NCBI RefSeq assembly: GCF_009933175.1
Contig: NZ_MAEJ01000012.1
Span: 161,018-225,017 of the forward strand
Direction: 5' to 3'
Source: Candidatus Enterococcus huntleyi
Lineage (GTDB): Bacteria; Bacillota; Bacilli; Lactobacillales; Enterococcaceae
DNA length: 64,000 nt
Below the pieces are notes generated by a model. It was not told the DNA's origin. It did no database searches and was given only the letters and a program-made list of their open reading frames with translations. Positions 46,679-56,180 of the stretch are shown here, in pieces; position 1 is the stretch's first letter; each line of letters begins with the position of its first letter. Both the position numbers and the translations under genes were made by a program.

Positions 46679-47785
46679 ATGCTTGATTATTTAATTGTTG
46701 GTTCGGGGTTATATGGCTCTGTATTTGCCAATGAAGCTGCAAAAAAGGGTAAAAAAGTAAAAGTGATCGAGAAACGTGACCATGTAGCTGGAAATATCTA
46801 TACAAAAGAGACGGCTGGCATTAATGTTCATCAATATGGTGCCCATATTTTCCATACCAGTGATCGAGCTGTTTGGGAATATATTCAGCAGTTTGCTGAA
46901 TTCAATCGTTATACGAATGCGCCAATAGCAAATTTTCATGGTGAAATATATAATTTACCCTTTAATATGAATACCTTTAACAAGTTGTGGGGAGTTATTA
47001 CACCTGATGAAGCAAAGCAGAAGATTGAAGAGCAACGGGCCGTGTTAAATGGGAAAACACCTGGGAATTTAGAAGAACAAGCTATTTCATTGGTAGGGAC
47101 AGATATCTATGAAAAACTAATTAAGTCTTATACTGAAAAACAGTGGGGTAGAGCTTGTCAGGAGTTACCTGCATTCATCATAAAACGACTACCCGTTCGG
47201 TTTACTTACGACAACAATTATTTTAATGATATTTATCAAGGAATTCCCATTGGCGGTTATACACAAATTGTCGAAAAATTGTTAGATCACCCGAATATTG
47301 AGGTAGAGTTAAATGTTGATTTTTTTGAAAATCGTTCTCATTATGAAGCGATAGCTGAAAAGATTGTTTATACAGGTATGATTGATCAATTCTTTGATTA
47401 TGAATACGGTGTCTTGGAATATCGTTCTTTACGTTTTGAAACAGAAATCTTAAATCAAGAGAATTTTCAAGGAAATGCCGTGGTAAATTATACGGATGGC
47501 GAGACGCCTTATACCCGGATTATCGAGCATAAGCACTTCGAATTTGGTACACAAGAAAAGACGGTTATTACTAAAGAGTATTCTAAAGAGTGGCAAAAAG
47601 GTGATGAGCCTTACTACCCAGTCAATGATCAAAAGAATTCTGACCTTTATCGTAAGTATTTTAAACTAGCACAGACAGAAAAAAATGTGATTTTTGGTGG
47701 ACGTTTAGGCTTATATCAATACTTTGATATGCATCAAGTGATTAAAGCAGCCTTGCATGCTGCTAAAAAAGAGTTGAAAGATTAA
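46679..47785 (+). CDS. glf: UDP-galactopyranose mutase
   Basis: A flavoenzyme converting UDP-galactopyranose to UDP-galactofuranose. The 368 residues begin with the FAD-binding stretch YLIVGSGLYGSVFANEAAKK and continue with VIEKRDHVAGN, YGAHIFHTSDRAVWEY, GEIYNLPFNMNTF, YTEKQWGRACQELP and, near the end, GGRLGLYQYFDMHQ, all typical of bacterial Glf. GAGGAA precedes the ATG. It shows that the polysaccharide made by this cluster contains galactofuranose, in line with the Galf-transferase-like gene at 41816. Confidence 0.96.
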   Translation: MLDYLIVGSGLYGSVFANEAAKKGKKVKVIEKRDHVAGNIYTKETAGINVHQYGAHIFHTSDRAVWEYIQQFAEFNRYTNAPIANFHGEIYNLPFNMNTFNKLWGVITPDEAKQKIEEQRAVLNGKTPGNLEEQAISLVGTDIYEKLIKSYTEKQWGRACQELPAFIIKRLPVRFTYDNNYFNDIYQGIPIGGYTQIVEKLLDHPNIEVELNVDFFENRSHYEAIAEKIVYTGMIDQFFDYEYGVLEYRSLRFETEILNQENFQGNAVVNYTDGETPYTRIIEHKHFEFGTQEKTVITKEYSKEWQKGDEPYYPVNDQKNSDLYRKYFKLAQTEKNVIFGGRLGLYQYFDMHQVIKAALHAAKKELKD

Positions 47786-47800
47786 GGAGGCGGCTGTCCT

Positions 47801-49216
47801 GTGAAAATCATCAAGAATTATTTGTACAACGTGGGTTATCAAGTTCTCGTGATGATTTTGCCACTGATTACTGTGCCCTATATTGCTCGTGTAATTGGTG
47901 CGCAGGGAGTCGGTATCAACGCCTATACGAATTCGATTATTCAATATTTTATCTTGTTTGGAAGTATAGGTGTGAATCTTTATGGTAATCGCTCGATTGC
48001 TTACGTGCGGGATAATAAAAAAGAGATGAGTAAAGTATTTTGGGAAATAACTATTCTAAAGCTAATTACTGTGACGATAGCCTATCTCGCTTTCCTAATT
48101 TTTTTATTTTTTTCACATGAATATCAGCAATATTTTCTTTATCAGTCCGTTCTGATTCTAGCTGCTGGTCTTGATATATCATGGTTGTTTATGGGGATTG
48201 AAGATTTCCAAAAACCAGTCATTCGAAATATGCTCGTCAAAATTGCGTCAGTGATTTTGATCTTTAGCCTAGTCAAGACGGAAAATGACTTAGGACTTTA
48301 TATTTTGATTACGGCGGGCTCAATCTTTATTGGAAACTTAACTTTATGGCCGTATCTAAGAAAAACGGTTCGACCCATTAGACTACGTAAATTGCAGATA
48401 TGGAAGCACCTACGTCCATCGATTAGCTTATTCATTCCCCAAATTGCGATTCAGATTTATTTAGTGCTCAACAAGACGATGTTGGGGGCATTGGTATCTG
48501 TTACAGCGGCTGGTTATTTTGATAATGCAGATAAGCTGGTTAAAGTCATTTTAGCAGTTGTTACAGCAACGGGAACGGTGATGTTACCACGTGTCGCCCA
48601 TACATTTGCTAAAGGAAATAATGAGAAAGTCAATGAGTATCTCTATACATCTTTTGATATGGTCAGCCTAATCGCAACACCCATGATGTTTGGACTAATG
48701 GCGATTGCCCCGAGGTTTGCCCCTTGGTTCTTTGGAAATAACTTTATCGGAATCGAACAGCTAGTCATGGTTCTTTCTCCGGTCATCTTATTTATCGGTT
48801 GGAGTAATGTGACAGGGCAGCAATATTTGATGCCAACACATAAAATGAAATATTTCACCTATTCTGTGACAGTCGGTGCTGTCGTAAATCTAGCATTGAA
48901 TATTATTATGATTCCATTATGGGGAGCTGTTGGTGCATGTGTAGCAACAGTAGTTTCTGAAGGGTTAGTCTGTCTAGTCCAGTTCTATGCTGTGAAAAAA
49001 TTTATTCCAATTCAAAAAATGCTTGTAAATGTATGGAAATATCTTCTTTCTGGCTCCCTGATGTTTTGTGTCGTTTACTATTTGAATGTTACTTGGGAAT
49101 TTAGTATGGCGACTTTATTTGCTGAAGTAATGATTGGAATCATCCTCTACCTTGGTCTTATTTTCTTCTTACGACCAACTTGTTTAAATGTTTTAAGAAA
49201 ACTTATTAAACGATAG
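47801..49216 (+). CDS. Wzx-type polysaccharide flippase
   Basis: A 471-residue membrane protein with about 12-14 hydrophobic segments, of the MOP/oligosaccharide flippase family. The N-terminus YNVGYQVLVMILPLITVPYI and ARVIGAQGVGINAYTNSI is characteristic. It moves undecaprenyl-pyrophosphate-linked repeat units to the outer face for the Wzy-like polymerase. It starts at GTG 47801 with AAGGAGG about 10 bases upstream and lies 15 bases after glf. Confidence 0.93.
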   Translation: MKIIKNYLYNVGYQVLVMILPLITVPYIARVIGAQGVGINAYTNSIIQYFILFGSIGVNLYGNRSIAYVRDNKKEMSKVFWEITILKLITVTIAYLAFLIFLFFSHEYQQYFLYQSVLILAAGLDISWLFMGIEDFQKPVIRNMLVKIASVILIFSLVKTENDLGLYILITAGSIFIGNLTLWPYLRKTVRPIRLRKLQIWKHLRPSISLFIPQIAIQIYLVLNKTMLGALVSVTAAGYFDNADKLVKVILAVVTATGTVMLPRVAHTFAKGNNEKVNEYLYTSFDMVSLIATPMMFGLMAIAPRFAPWFFGNNFIGIEQLVMVLSPVILFIGWSNVTGQQYLMPTHKMKYFTYSVTVGAVVNLALNIIMIPLWGAVGACVATVVSEGLVCLVQFYAVKKFIPIQKMLVNVWKYLLSGSLMFCVVYYLNVTWEFSMATLFAEVMIGIILYLGLIFFLRPTCLNVLRKLIKR

Positions 49217-49356
49217 TTTTTTATTGATGATTAGGTTTTCTGCGCTAAATCTAGCTAAATATCTAAATTTCTCTGGTTAAGTAAACTATTTGACTAGAGA
49301 CTTTTTTTGATTAGTCTATAAGAAATTGGTAGAGACTTTTTTCTCAAAGGTTTTTG

Positions 49357-49365
49357 TGCTATTAT
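49357..49365 (+). promoter_or_regulatory. Extended -10 promoter of tagHG
   Basis: TGcTATTAT is an extended -10 located 60 bases before the tagH start. It lies inside any longer reading of tagH, supporting the later start. Confidence 0.55.
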
Positions 49366-49425
49366 ATATGTTGTCTCAAAATCCAGGCAAAATTGTCTAG
49401 AAAAACAAGAGATAGGATGAACACG

Positions 49426-50685
49426 ATGGAAAACAATCAAGTAAAAGTAAGAAGTACTTTAGTTACTAAAGAGTACGACTTATATAAGAAAAAAGCGGAT
49501 AAAGTCAAGGCTTTATTTAAGTTTTATCGAAAAGATATCCCGAATTTTTGGGCTCTAAAAGGAGTTAGTTTTGAGGTTAGTGCAGGCGAATCTGTCGGAA
49601 TTATCGGAATTAACGGCTCAGGAAAATCAACGCTATCGAATATAATTAGCGGTATTATTCCACCGACATCAGGTACTATGGAAGTTAATGGAGATACGTC
49701 AATCATTGCAATCGGTGCGGGCTTAAAGGTCCAATTGACAGGTATCGAGAATATTCGACTAAAGGCTTTAATGTCTGGTATGACAAATAAGGAAATTGAT
49801 CAAAAAATGGAAGAGATTGTTTCTTTTGCAGATTTGGGCGATTTTATCAATCAACCAGTTAAAAGCTATTCAAGTGGGATGAGATCACGTCTTGGTTTTG
49901 CCATAGCCGTGCATAACAATCCAGATATTCTAGTTATTGATGAGGCTTTGTCTGTTGGTGATGATACATTTTATCAAAAATGTGTTGATAAAATTATGGA
50001 ATTTAAGGAGCAAGGGAAAACCATCTTTTTCGTCAGTCATGCTTTAAATCAAGTCGAAAAATTGTGTGATAAAACGATTTGGATGCACTATGGTGACTTG
50101 AAAATGTACGGACCAACTGAGACAGTTATGGCAGCGTACAAAGAATTTATAGAGGATTTTAAGAAACTACCTAAAAATGAACAAAAAGAGTATCAAGAAG
50201 ATAAAAAAAATGATCAAAAAGTATTTGATTTAGACGTACTGGCTGGAACTATTTCAGAAGATGAACAATTGGCTGAGCAGAAATTATCGGATAAAGAGAA
50301 GCAAGCTAATCTAAGAAGGACACCTTTAGGTGAAAAAATGAGTTTTGTTACTAGAGGGATACTATTACTTTCTGTGTTAGCTTTTCTATTTTTAACTTTA
50401 GTTAGTTTTAGCGGAAGGTCACTCACGTTTGCCATTACAGACCCTGTTACAATGCTGCAACAATCAAAAAACGGTGGCCAAGCTGCTCGAGATCGACTTG
50501 CGCGTCAAGAGGAGAAAGCAAAGATTATTCAAGTGGGCGGCGAATATAATGCAACTTCTGGCGAATCGCTTAAAGATATCGCAGATAAGCATAACAGACC
50601 ATTAGAGAGAGTAGCGAAGTTAAATCAATTATCAGAGGATACGATATTAGATAAAGATATGGTAATAAAAATACCTCTGAACTAG
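49426..50685 (+). CDS. tagH: Teichoic acid ABC exporter ATP-binding protein TagH with C-terminal LysM-like domain
   Basis: The ATPase of the TagGH exporter that moves finished wall teichoic acid across the membrane. Walker A is [14 protein letters not shown], the signature is [14 protein letters not shown], Walker [14 protein letters not shown], and the switch [12 protein letters not shown]. After ~260 residues come an acidic Lys/Glu/Gln linker, one membrane segment (about 305-327) and an external C-terminus with a LysM-like motif, [20 protein letters not shown], ending in [11 protein letters not shown]. Such tails occur in TagH of bacilli. The start is ATG 49426; earlier in-frame codons lie across the promoter. 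Confidence 0.92.
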   Translation: MENNQVKVRSTLVTKEYDLYKKKADKVKALFKFYRKDIPNFWALKGVSFEVSAGESVGIIGINGSGKSTLSNIISGIIPPTSGTMEVNGDTSIIAIGAGLKVQLTGIENIRLKALMSGMTNKEIDQKMEEIVSFADLGDFINQPVKSYSSGMRSRLGFAIAVHNNPDILVIDEALSVGDDTFYQKCVDKIMEFKEQGKTIFFVSHALNQVEKLCDKTIWMHYGDLKMYGPTETVMAAYKEFIEDFKKLPKNEQKEYQEDKKNDQKVFDLDVLAGTISEDEQLAEQKLSDKEKQANLRRTPLGEKMSFVTRGILLLSVLAFLFLTLVSFSGRSLTFAITDPVTMLQQSKNGGQAARDRLARQEEKAKIIQVGGEYNATSGESLKDIADKHNRPLERVAKLNQLSEDTILDKDMVIKIPLN

Positions 50686-50709
50686 TATACAGGTAGAAGG
50701 AGAAACAAC

Positions 50710-51519
50710 GTGAAAGAAATCATTGAGGTTATCAAAGAGCAATTTTCCCATGTTGGAATGATTTATCGAATGTCTCGATATGAGGATAAAGCGACGTACC
50801 AAAGTCATTATTTAGGCCTAGCATGGCAAATTCTAAATCCGGCGATTCAGATTGGGATTTATTATTTGATATTCGGTGTTGGGGTGAATGGTAATAATAA
50901 GATTGATGGTGTTCCGTTCTTGGTTTGGATGCTAACGGGGATTATTGCTTGGTTTTATATTAATTCTTCAGTTTTAGGTGCATCAAACAGTATCCACCGA
51001 CAAGTGGGAATGGTAGCAAAAATGAAATTTCCTGTAAGTATTTTACCAACTATTAATATAGTTAGTAACTTATCGTCTTATATACCTATGATGGGGATTT
51101 TGTTGCTGGTTTTATTTAGTTACGGGATGTCACCAACCATTTATTGGTTACAATTTTTTTATTACTTTATCTGCATGTTTGTCTTTTTATTTGCCTATGG
51201 GATATTAAATGCAACCATTACTGTGTTAGTACGTGATTACCACATCTTTTTACAATCTGTCTTTAGATTACTTTTTTATGTCTCTGGACCAATTTGGGAT
51301 ATAAATAATCGGAATTTACCAGATAAATTAGTGAATGTTTTAAAATTAAATCCATTTTATTACATTATTGAAGGTTTTCGAGATGCCTTCTTATCACGTG
51401 GTTGGTTCTGGGAAAAAGGGACTTATGGCTTAATTTTTTGGTGTATGGTTTTAATTCTGCTAATTCTCGGGAGCCATTTGCACATGAAATTTAGAGCTAG
51501 ATTTGTTGATTATGTTTAA
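50710..51519 (+). CDS. tagG: Teichoic acid ABC exporter permease TagG
   Basis: A 269-residue ABC-2 type permease with six membrane segments. The N-terminal amphipathic stretch precedes HYLGLAWQILNPAIQIGIYY, a family hallmark, and LKLNPFYYIIEGFRDAFLSR lies near the last segments. It forms the channel of the WTA exporter with TagH. It starts at GTG 50710 with AAGGAG 6 bases upstream, 24 bases after tagH. The order tagH-tagG is the reverse of tagGH in Bacillus subtilis. A strong terminator closes the cluster. Confidence 0.93.
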   Translation: MKEIIEVIKEQFSHVGMIYRMSRYEDKATYQSHYLGLAWQILNPAIQIGIYYLIFGVGVNGNNKIDGVPFLVWMLTGIIAWFYINSSVLGASNSIHRQVGMVAKMKFPVSILPTINIVSNLSSYIPMMGILLLVLFSYGMSPTIYWLQFFYYFICMFVFLFAYGILNATITVLVRDYHIFLQSVFRLLFYVSGPIWDINNRNLPDKLVNVLKLNPFYYIIEGFRDAFLSRGWFWEKGTYGLIFWCMVLILLILGSHLHMKFRARFVDYV

Positions 51520-51536
51520 AAAATAAATAATAAATA

Positions 51537-51576
51537 ATGAGCTACGAAATCATTTTAGATTTCGTAGCTCATTTTT
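51537..51576. terminator. Bidirectional terminator between tagG and rlmCD
   Basis: A perfect 15-bp stem (51537-51551 with 51558-51572) with T-run on the plus strand and A-rich sequence on the other side. Confidence 0.9.
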
Positions 51577-51583
51577 ATGGAGT

Positions 51584-52957
51584 TTATTTTCTAGTCAGTT
51601 TGACGACGACTTCACAACGTGCGGTTTGTGGAAACATATCGACTGATTGCAAATAGTTTACCTGAAAGACGTTAGCAAGTTCTTTGAGGTCTCTTGCTAA
51701 TGTGGAGACGTTACAAGAAATATAAACCATCTTTTTAGGTGGCTGTTTTTTTAGTGCAACGAGGAGCTTATTATCTAATCCTGTGCGGGGTGGATCGACG
51801 ATAATGGCATCTGGTCTGAAGCCTTCATTCAACCATTTGGGTAGCAGTTCTTCTGCTGTTCCTACTTCATAATGAGTGTTTGTATAGCCTAGACGTGTGG
51901 CGTTGATTTGCGCGTTAGAGATGGCCTGAGAGATTGTATCCATTCCACGCACTTCTTTGGCTAAATGGGCGATACTTAAGCCAATCGTCCCGACACCGCA
52001 ATAAGCGTCAACGACGGTTTCATTCTGTTTTAAATCCAGAGCTTTAATTCCTTCTTCATATAAGACGCTGGTCTGCTGCGGATTTAATTGGAAAAAGGCT
52101 CGAGCGGACAAATCGAAAACGACTTGATTTATCTGTTCTTCGATAGCTTCTTTACCCCAAATATGGATCGTGTCATCGCCCATAACTAAGGAAGTTTTTT
52201 TATTTTGAACATTTTGCATGATGGAAACAACTTTTGGCAAACGTTGGTTGATTTCTCGAACGAGCGCCATCTTTTGTGGGAATTTTTGTGTCGAGGTGAT
52301 AAAGACGACTTGAATTTCTCCTGTTTGAATGCCGATACGCACCATAATTGTTCGGAAAATCCCACTGTTTTTACGTTCATCATAGATTGGCAGTTCATAT
52401 TTATTTAATAGTTGAACAACTGTATTCATCACGTGCGTCGTGTTTTCTTCTTGTACTAGACAATCATCTATGGCAACTAATTCATGAGAATCGGCACGAT
52501 ACAGACCTGCTTCAACACGATTAGTTAATGGGTTTTGTCTTAACTGAAATTGCGCCTTGTTCCGATAATGCCAAGGATCAGCCATTCCTATAGTCGGTCG
52601 TAATTCATATGATTGATAATTAGTCGGTTTGAATTTTTCTAAAGACTGCTTTAGTAAATCTCGCTTGAAATCTAATTGTGCAGGATAGGCAAGATGTTGC
52701 AGTTGGCAGCCACCACAAGTGTCATAGACCGGACAAGGGGGAACGACGCGCGATTTGCTCTTTTTGATTATTTTAATGAGTGCGGCTTCCGCAAATTTTG
52801 GCGTTGCCTTAGTTATTTTTACTTGGACGTCCTCGGTGGGTAAAGCGTTAGGGACAAAGATAATCAGGCGTTTGTAATAACCAATCCCTTCCCCATTAAT
52901 TCCTAGACGCTTGATTTTTAAGGGAATCGTTTGCCCTAATTTTACGATTGTTGTCAT
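51584..52957 (-). CDS. rlmCD: 23S rRNA (uracil-C5)-methyltransferase RlmCD
   Basis: A SAM-dependent rRNA methyltransferase of the TrmA/RumA family; in Gram-positives one enzyme (RlmCD) methylates U747 and U1939. The 457 residues include an N-terminal TRAM domain (LGQTIPLKIKRLGINGEG), the Fe-S cysteines CPVYDTCGGCQ, the SAM-binding VVDAYCGVGTIGLSIA, the DPPRTGLD motif and the catalytic Cys in MVYISCNVSTLARDL. The start at 52957 is supported by GAAGGAGAG; a longer frame reaching 53122 runs over the recX promoter and start. Confidence 0.9.
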   Translation of the reverse strand: MTTIVKLGQTIPLKIKRLGINGEGIGYYKRLIIFVPNALPTEDVQVKITKATPKFAEAALIKIIKKSKSRVVPPCPVYDTCGGCQLQHLAYPAQLDFKRDLLKQSLEKFKPTNYQSYELRPTIGMADPWHYRNKAQFQLRQNPLTNRVEAGLYRADSHELVAIDDCLVQEENTTHVMNTVVQLLNKYELPIYDERKNSGIFRTIMVRIGIQTGEIQVVFITSTQKFPQKMALVREINQRLPKVVSIMQNVQNKKTSLVMGDDTIHIWGKEAIEEQINQVVFDLSARAFFQLNPQQTSVLYEEGIKALDLKQNETVVDAYCGVGTIGLSIAHLAKEVRGMDTISQAISNAQINATRLGYTNTHYEVGTAEELLPKWLNEGFRPDAIIVDPPRTGLDNKLLVALKKQPPKKMVYISCNVSTLARDLKELANVFQVNYLQSVDMFPQTARCEVVVKLTRK

Positions 52958-53028
52958 AAGCTCTCCTTCGTGTATGAAATGAACTAAGGATAGTTTACCA
53001 TAGTTTTTTCGATTTGTAAGAGATTCTG

Positions 53029-53037
53029 TGGTATAGT
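53029..53037 (+). promoter_or_regulatory. Extended -10 promoter of recX-mutY
   Basis: TGgTATAGT is an extended -10, 30 bases before the recX start. Confidence 0.55.
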
Positions 53038-53066
53038 AGAATGTACGTTCGATGAGGAGTGGTACA

Positions 53067-53888
53067 ATGAATAATGAAGAAATAGAAGGTGTCATCACCG
53101 TTACCAAAATTGCTAAAGGCAAGGGACCATTTTATAATATTCAGTTATCTGAAGGAGAAGGGTTACGTGTCTCAGAAGATATTTTAGTGCGCTATCGTTT
53201 ATTAAAAGGACAAGAAATTTCTCAGCAAATAATCGATGAGATTAGACAAAGTGGTGGCTATGATTATGGGCTACAGATGGCAATGAATTATTTGAGCTAT
53301 CAGTTGAGAACAGAAAAAGAAATTCGCACTTATTTGAAAGATAAAGAAATTGAACGAGAAGATCGTGATAAAATAGTCGCTAAGCTAAAAGAATTGACCT
53401 TAATAGATGACTTAATCTATGCGGAAAGTTATGTACGTACACAAGTTAGAATTAGTGATAAAGGACCACAGACGATCACACAACAACTGAGACAAAAAGG
53501 CGTAAAAGCTGATGAAATCGAGCAAGCATTGAGTCTATATCCGAAAGATTCACAAGTTGAAATAGCTCTTCGGACTGCTGAAAAAGCACTGAAAAAAATT
53601 CATGGGAAAAGCCAAAGAGAGACGGTTCAAAAAGTACGTCAAACGCTGATGCAAAAAGGCTTTTCTAGTGAAGTGATTACTGGGGCGATGGAAAGTATCG
53701 AGTTTGAAAAAGACGAAGATGAAGAGTATGCTATCTTGGTTCAGCAAGGAGATAAGTTATGGCGACGTCATGCGCGCTTGAATGCGTCAAAAAGAAATCA
53801 AAAGATTAAGCAGTCTTTGTATCAAAAAGGCTATAGTTTTGATGATATACAACGATATTTAGATGAAAAGGAAGAAAGTGATGACTAG
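53067..53888 (+). CDS. recX: Recombination regulator RecX
   Basis: A 273-residue modulator that binds RecA filaments and limits their activity. The RecX three-helix repeats are visible: AMNYLSYQLRTEKEIRTYLK, RDKIVAKLKELTLIDDLIYA and VRTQVRISDKGPQTITQQLR, with more copies towards the C-terminus (KGFSSEVITGAMESI, KGYSFDDIQRYLD). The N-terminal ~55 residues resemble the extra domain of firmicute RecX. The start is ATG 53067 with GAGGAGTGG upstream. mutY overlaps its end by 8 bases, giving a DNA-repair operon. Confidence 0.92.
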   Translation: MNNEEIEGVITVTKIAKGKGPFYNIQLSEGEGLRVSEDILVRYRLLKGQEISQQIIDEIRQSGGYDYGLQMAMNYLSYQLRTEKEIRTYLKDKEIEREDRDKIVAKLKELTLIDDLIYAESYVRTQVRISDKGPQTITQQLRQKGVKADEIEQALSLYPKDSQVEIALRTAEKALKKIHGKSQRETVQKVRQTLMQKGFSSEVITGAMESIEFEKDEDEEYAILVQQGDKLWRRHARLNASKRNQKIKQSLYQKGYSFDDIQRYLDEKEESDD

Positions 53889-55047
53889 GGATAAGATTTG
53901 GGCTGATTGGGATAAGGAAAAAAAGGAGGCATTTCAGGAAACATTTATAGATTGGTATAAGCGGGAGCATCGGAATCTTCCTTGGCGTGTCAATCAGGAC
54001 CCATATAGAATTTGGATTTCAGAGATTATGTTACAACAGACAAGAGTCGAGACGGTGATTGATTATTTTTACCGATTCATGGAGTGGTTTCCAACGATTG
54101 AAGTTTTGGCAGATGCGCCAGAAGAAAAACTTTTGAAAGCATGGGAAGGTCTGGGCTATTACTCACGTGTCAGAAATATTCAAGCTGCGGCTAAGCAAAT
54201 CGTAGCAGAATATGATGGTAAGATGCCGAATACAATCGAAGAAATTCATCAATTAAAAGGAATCGGTCCCTATACGGCTGGCGCAATCGGTAGTATTGCA
54301 TTTGGTTTACCGGAGCCAGCAATTGATGGAAATGTTATGCGTGTTGTCAGTCGCCTATTTTGTATTGAAGACGATATTGCCAAAGCAAGTAGTAGGAAAG
54401 TTTTTGATGAGGCGATGCGCGCAATTATTGATGAAAAGCATCCAGGAGAATTTAATCAAGCGTTAATGGACTTAGGTTCAGGAACATGCAAACCAACCTC
54501 ACCCAAATGTGAGAGTTGCCCAATTCAAGAGTATTGCCTGGCCTATGAAAAAGGCATTCAGACGGAATTCCCGGTGAAATCAAAAAAAGCCAAACCCAAA
54601 AATGTGTATTATTTGGCAGCTGCTATTGAAAATGCCGAGGGCGAGTTTTATTTAAAACAACGAGATGAGACGGGATTACTGGCTAACATGTGGACGTTTC
54701 CGCTGATTGAAGTTACTGAATTAGAATATCGAGCGTATCAGAAAAAGTGGGCCAAAGAAGAAGTCGAGATGTCGTTATTTGATTTAGTAGCAGAAGAAGA
54801 GGATTTGACTATTTTCGAAGAATATCCTGTGATTTGGCAAAAAAGACATCTTGGAGAAGTCACACATATCTTTAGTCATTTAAAATGGCATATTCTATTA
54901 TTTTATGGTCGCTCAAAAAAAGAATTTCCAACAGAAGAAAGAAGTCAATGGGCGACGCAAAGCAGTTTTTCATCAATAGTATTTCCTAAACCGCAGATGA
55001 AATTAGTTGAGGAATTACAGAAATATCAAACTCTCGGAAATCATTAG
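53881..55047 (+). CDS. mutY: A/G-specific adenine DNA glycosylase MutY
   Basis: Removes adenine mispaired with 8-oxoguanine. The start at ATG 53881 (AAGGAAG upstream) overlaps the recX stop. The helix-hairpin-helix GPD region is [18 protein letters not shown] with catalytic Asp149 (AIDGNVMR), and Glu48 ([10 protein letters not shown]) is the second catalytic residue. The Fe-S cluster cysteines are Cys203, 210, 213 and 219 ([17 protein letters not shown]). The C-terminal part is a NUDIX-like 8-oxoG recognition domain ([30 protein letters not shown]). Length 388 residues is typical. Confidence 0.95.
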   Translation: MTRDKIWADWDKEKKEAFQETFIDWYKREHRNLPWRVNQDPYRIWISEIMLQQTRVETVIDYFYRFMEWFPTIEVLADAPEEKLLKAWEGLGYYSRVRNIQAAAKQIVAEYDGKMPNTIEEIHQLKGIGPYTAGAIGSIAFGLPEPAIDGNVMRVVSRLFCIEDDIAKASSRKVFDEAMRAIIDEKHPGEFNQALMDLGSGTCKPTSPKCESCPIQEYCLAYEKGIQTEFPVKSKKAKPKNVYYLAAAIENAEGEFYLKQRDETGLLANMWTFPLIEVTELEYRAYQKKWAKEEVEMSLFDLVAEEEDLTIFEEYPVIWQKRHLGEVTHIFSHLKWHILLFYGRSKKEFPTEERSQWATQSSFSSIVFPKPQMKLVEELQKYQTLGNH

Positions 55048-55142
55048 TAGGCAAAGCAAGAAATTATTGTTATAATAATTTACGATGTCGGTGTACTAAA
55101 CACCCAAACAAAAAACAGGTATCTGTTGAGGGAAGGGTTACT

Positions 55143-55676
55143 ATGCGAGTTCCAAGAGAAGGCGAGTTTGTAACAATTCAAAGTTACAAGCACGATGGCA
55201 ATTTGCATCGGACGTGGCGAGATACCATGGTATTAAAAACAAGCGAGTATTCTATGATTGGTGTCAATGATCACACCTTGGTGACGGAGTCTGATGGACG
55301 ACGTTGGGTAACTCGTGAACCAGCAATTGTGTATTTTCACAAAAAATACTGGTTCAATGTAATAGCAATGATCAGAGAAAAGGGGGTTTCTTATTACTGC
55401 AATCTTGCTTCTCCCTATTTATTAGATGAAGAAGCCTTGAAATATATTGATTATGATTTAGATATCAAAGTATTTCCTGATGGAGAGAAACGTTTACTAG
55501 ATGTGGATGAATATGAGTTCCACAGCAAAATAATGGAATATCCAAATGATATAGACTTTATTTTAAAAGAAAACGTCAAGATCTTAGTAGATTGGATTAA
55601 TAATGAAAAAGGCCCATTCTCAGAAGGCTATGTTGATATTTGGTACGATCGCTACAAGCAATTGTCGCGTAAATAA
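55143..55676 (+). CDS. Nucleoside tri-/diphosphate phosphatase (Ntdp, DUF402 family)
   Basis: A 177-residue soluble DUF402 protein matching the Gram-positive Ntdp group (S. aureus SA1684/B. subtilis YgaC), which hydrolyses nucleoside tri- and diphosphates. Key stretches are [57 protein letters not shown] and [15 protein letters not shown], containing the acidic metal-binding residues of the fold. GAGGGAAGGG precedes the ATG. It is followed by a terminator and then by the structured repeat cluster. Confidence 0.9.
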   Translation: MRVPREGEFVTIQSYKHDGNLHRTWRDTMVLKTSEYSMIGVNDHTLVTESDGRRWVTREPAIVYFHKKYWFNVIAMIREKGVSYYCNLASPYLLDEEALKYIDYDLDIKVFPDGEKRLLDVDEYEFHSKIMEYPNDIDFILKENVKILVDWINNEKGPFSEGYVDIWYDRYKQLSRK

Positions 55677-55683
55677 GAAAGTA

Positions 55684-55716
55684 ACTGTCAAGATAAAAAT
55701 CTTGGCAGTCTTTTTT
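55684..55716 (+). terminator. Terminator of the Ntdp gene
   Basis: ACTGTCAAGAT (55684-55694) pairs with ATCTTGGCAGT (55699-55709, one G-U pair), followed by six T. Confidence 0.88.
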
Positions 55717-55750
55717 GCCAGTTGCCAGTTCCACTAACCAAGTTTCATAG

Positions 55751-55824
55751 TAGTGGAATGGTATGCGTAGGGCAATAGTGTAAAATGGAACATTTTACTT
55801 CAATACATGCCTCTAGCGCCAGAC
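55751..55824. repeat. Structured repeat element, copy 1
   Basis: Begins TAGTGGAATGGTATGCG and ends TAGCGCCAGA. The inner hairpin is GTAAAATG-gaa-CATTTTAC (55780-55798). An outer helix pairs GCGTAGGGCA with TGCCTCTAGCGC with small bulges. An outermost TTCCACTA near 55730 can pair with TAGTGGAA at the start of the unit. Confidence 0.75.
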
Positions 55825-55880
55825 ACGTTTATATAGTAACGTTTAGTTCGTAATCCTACTCACCAGGTTCAAAAGTAATA

Positions 55881-55954
55881 GACGAGGAATGGTATGCGTG
55901 GTGACGATAAAGAAAATGGAACATTTTCCTCATTTATAAGTCAGTAGCGCCAGT
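55881..55954. repeat. Structured repeat element, copy 2
   Basis: Same layout as copy 1 with different bases that keep pairing: inner hairpin GAAAATG-gaa-CATTTTC (55912-55928) and outer helix containing TGAC (55902-55905) with GTCA (55940-55943). It ends TAGCGCCAGT. Confidence 0.75.
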
Positions 55955-55973
55955 CCGACTAATTTTAGTACGC

Positions 55974-56046
55974 TAGTGGAATGGTATGCGTAGGCCAATA
56001 TTGTAAAATGGAACATTTTACTTCATCACCCGGCCCTAGCGCCAGA
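55974..56046. repeat. Structured repeat element, copy 3
   Basis: TAGTGGAATGGTATGCG start, inner hairpin GTAAAATG-gaa-CATTTTAC (56003-56021), outer helix GTAGGCC (55990-55996) with GGCCCTA (56032-56038), end TAGCGCCAGA. The ~50 bases after it also resemble those after copy 1, so a longer ~220-base unit may be duplicated. Confidence 0.75.
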
Positions 56047-56094
56047 CTTGTTTATACCGCAACATTTAGTTCATGATCCTCCTTACGTTAGTAT

Positions 56095-56180
56095 TAGTCG
56101 GATGGTATGCGAAGAGCGATAGAAGTGAGATAATCCATTTACCAAATTTCAGAGTCGATTGCCCTTAGTCGGATGGCATA
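56095..56180. repeat. Decayed copies 4 and 5 of the structured repeat
   Basis: TTAGTCGGATGGTATGCG at 56095-56111 repeats the element start, but the inner hairpin is lost (GATAATCCATTTACC). A further TTAGTCGGATGGCAT at about 56165-56179 is a second partial start. Confidence 0.55.

Noticed and set aside
51584..53122. Longer form of RlmCD starting at 53122
   Set aside because: The extra 55 residues overlap the divergent recX start and promoter and show no family similarity; ATG at 52957 has a strong ribosome binding site.
55751..56180. CRISPR array or integron attachment sites
   Set aside because: Units are ~74 bases with irregular 18-60-base gaps, no uniform short repeat and no cas or integrase gene in the window.
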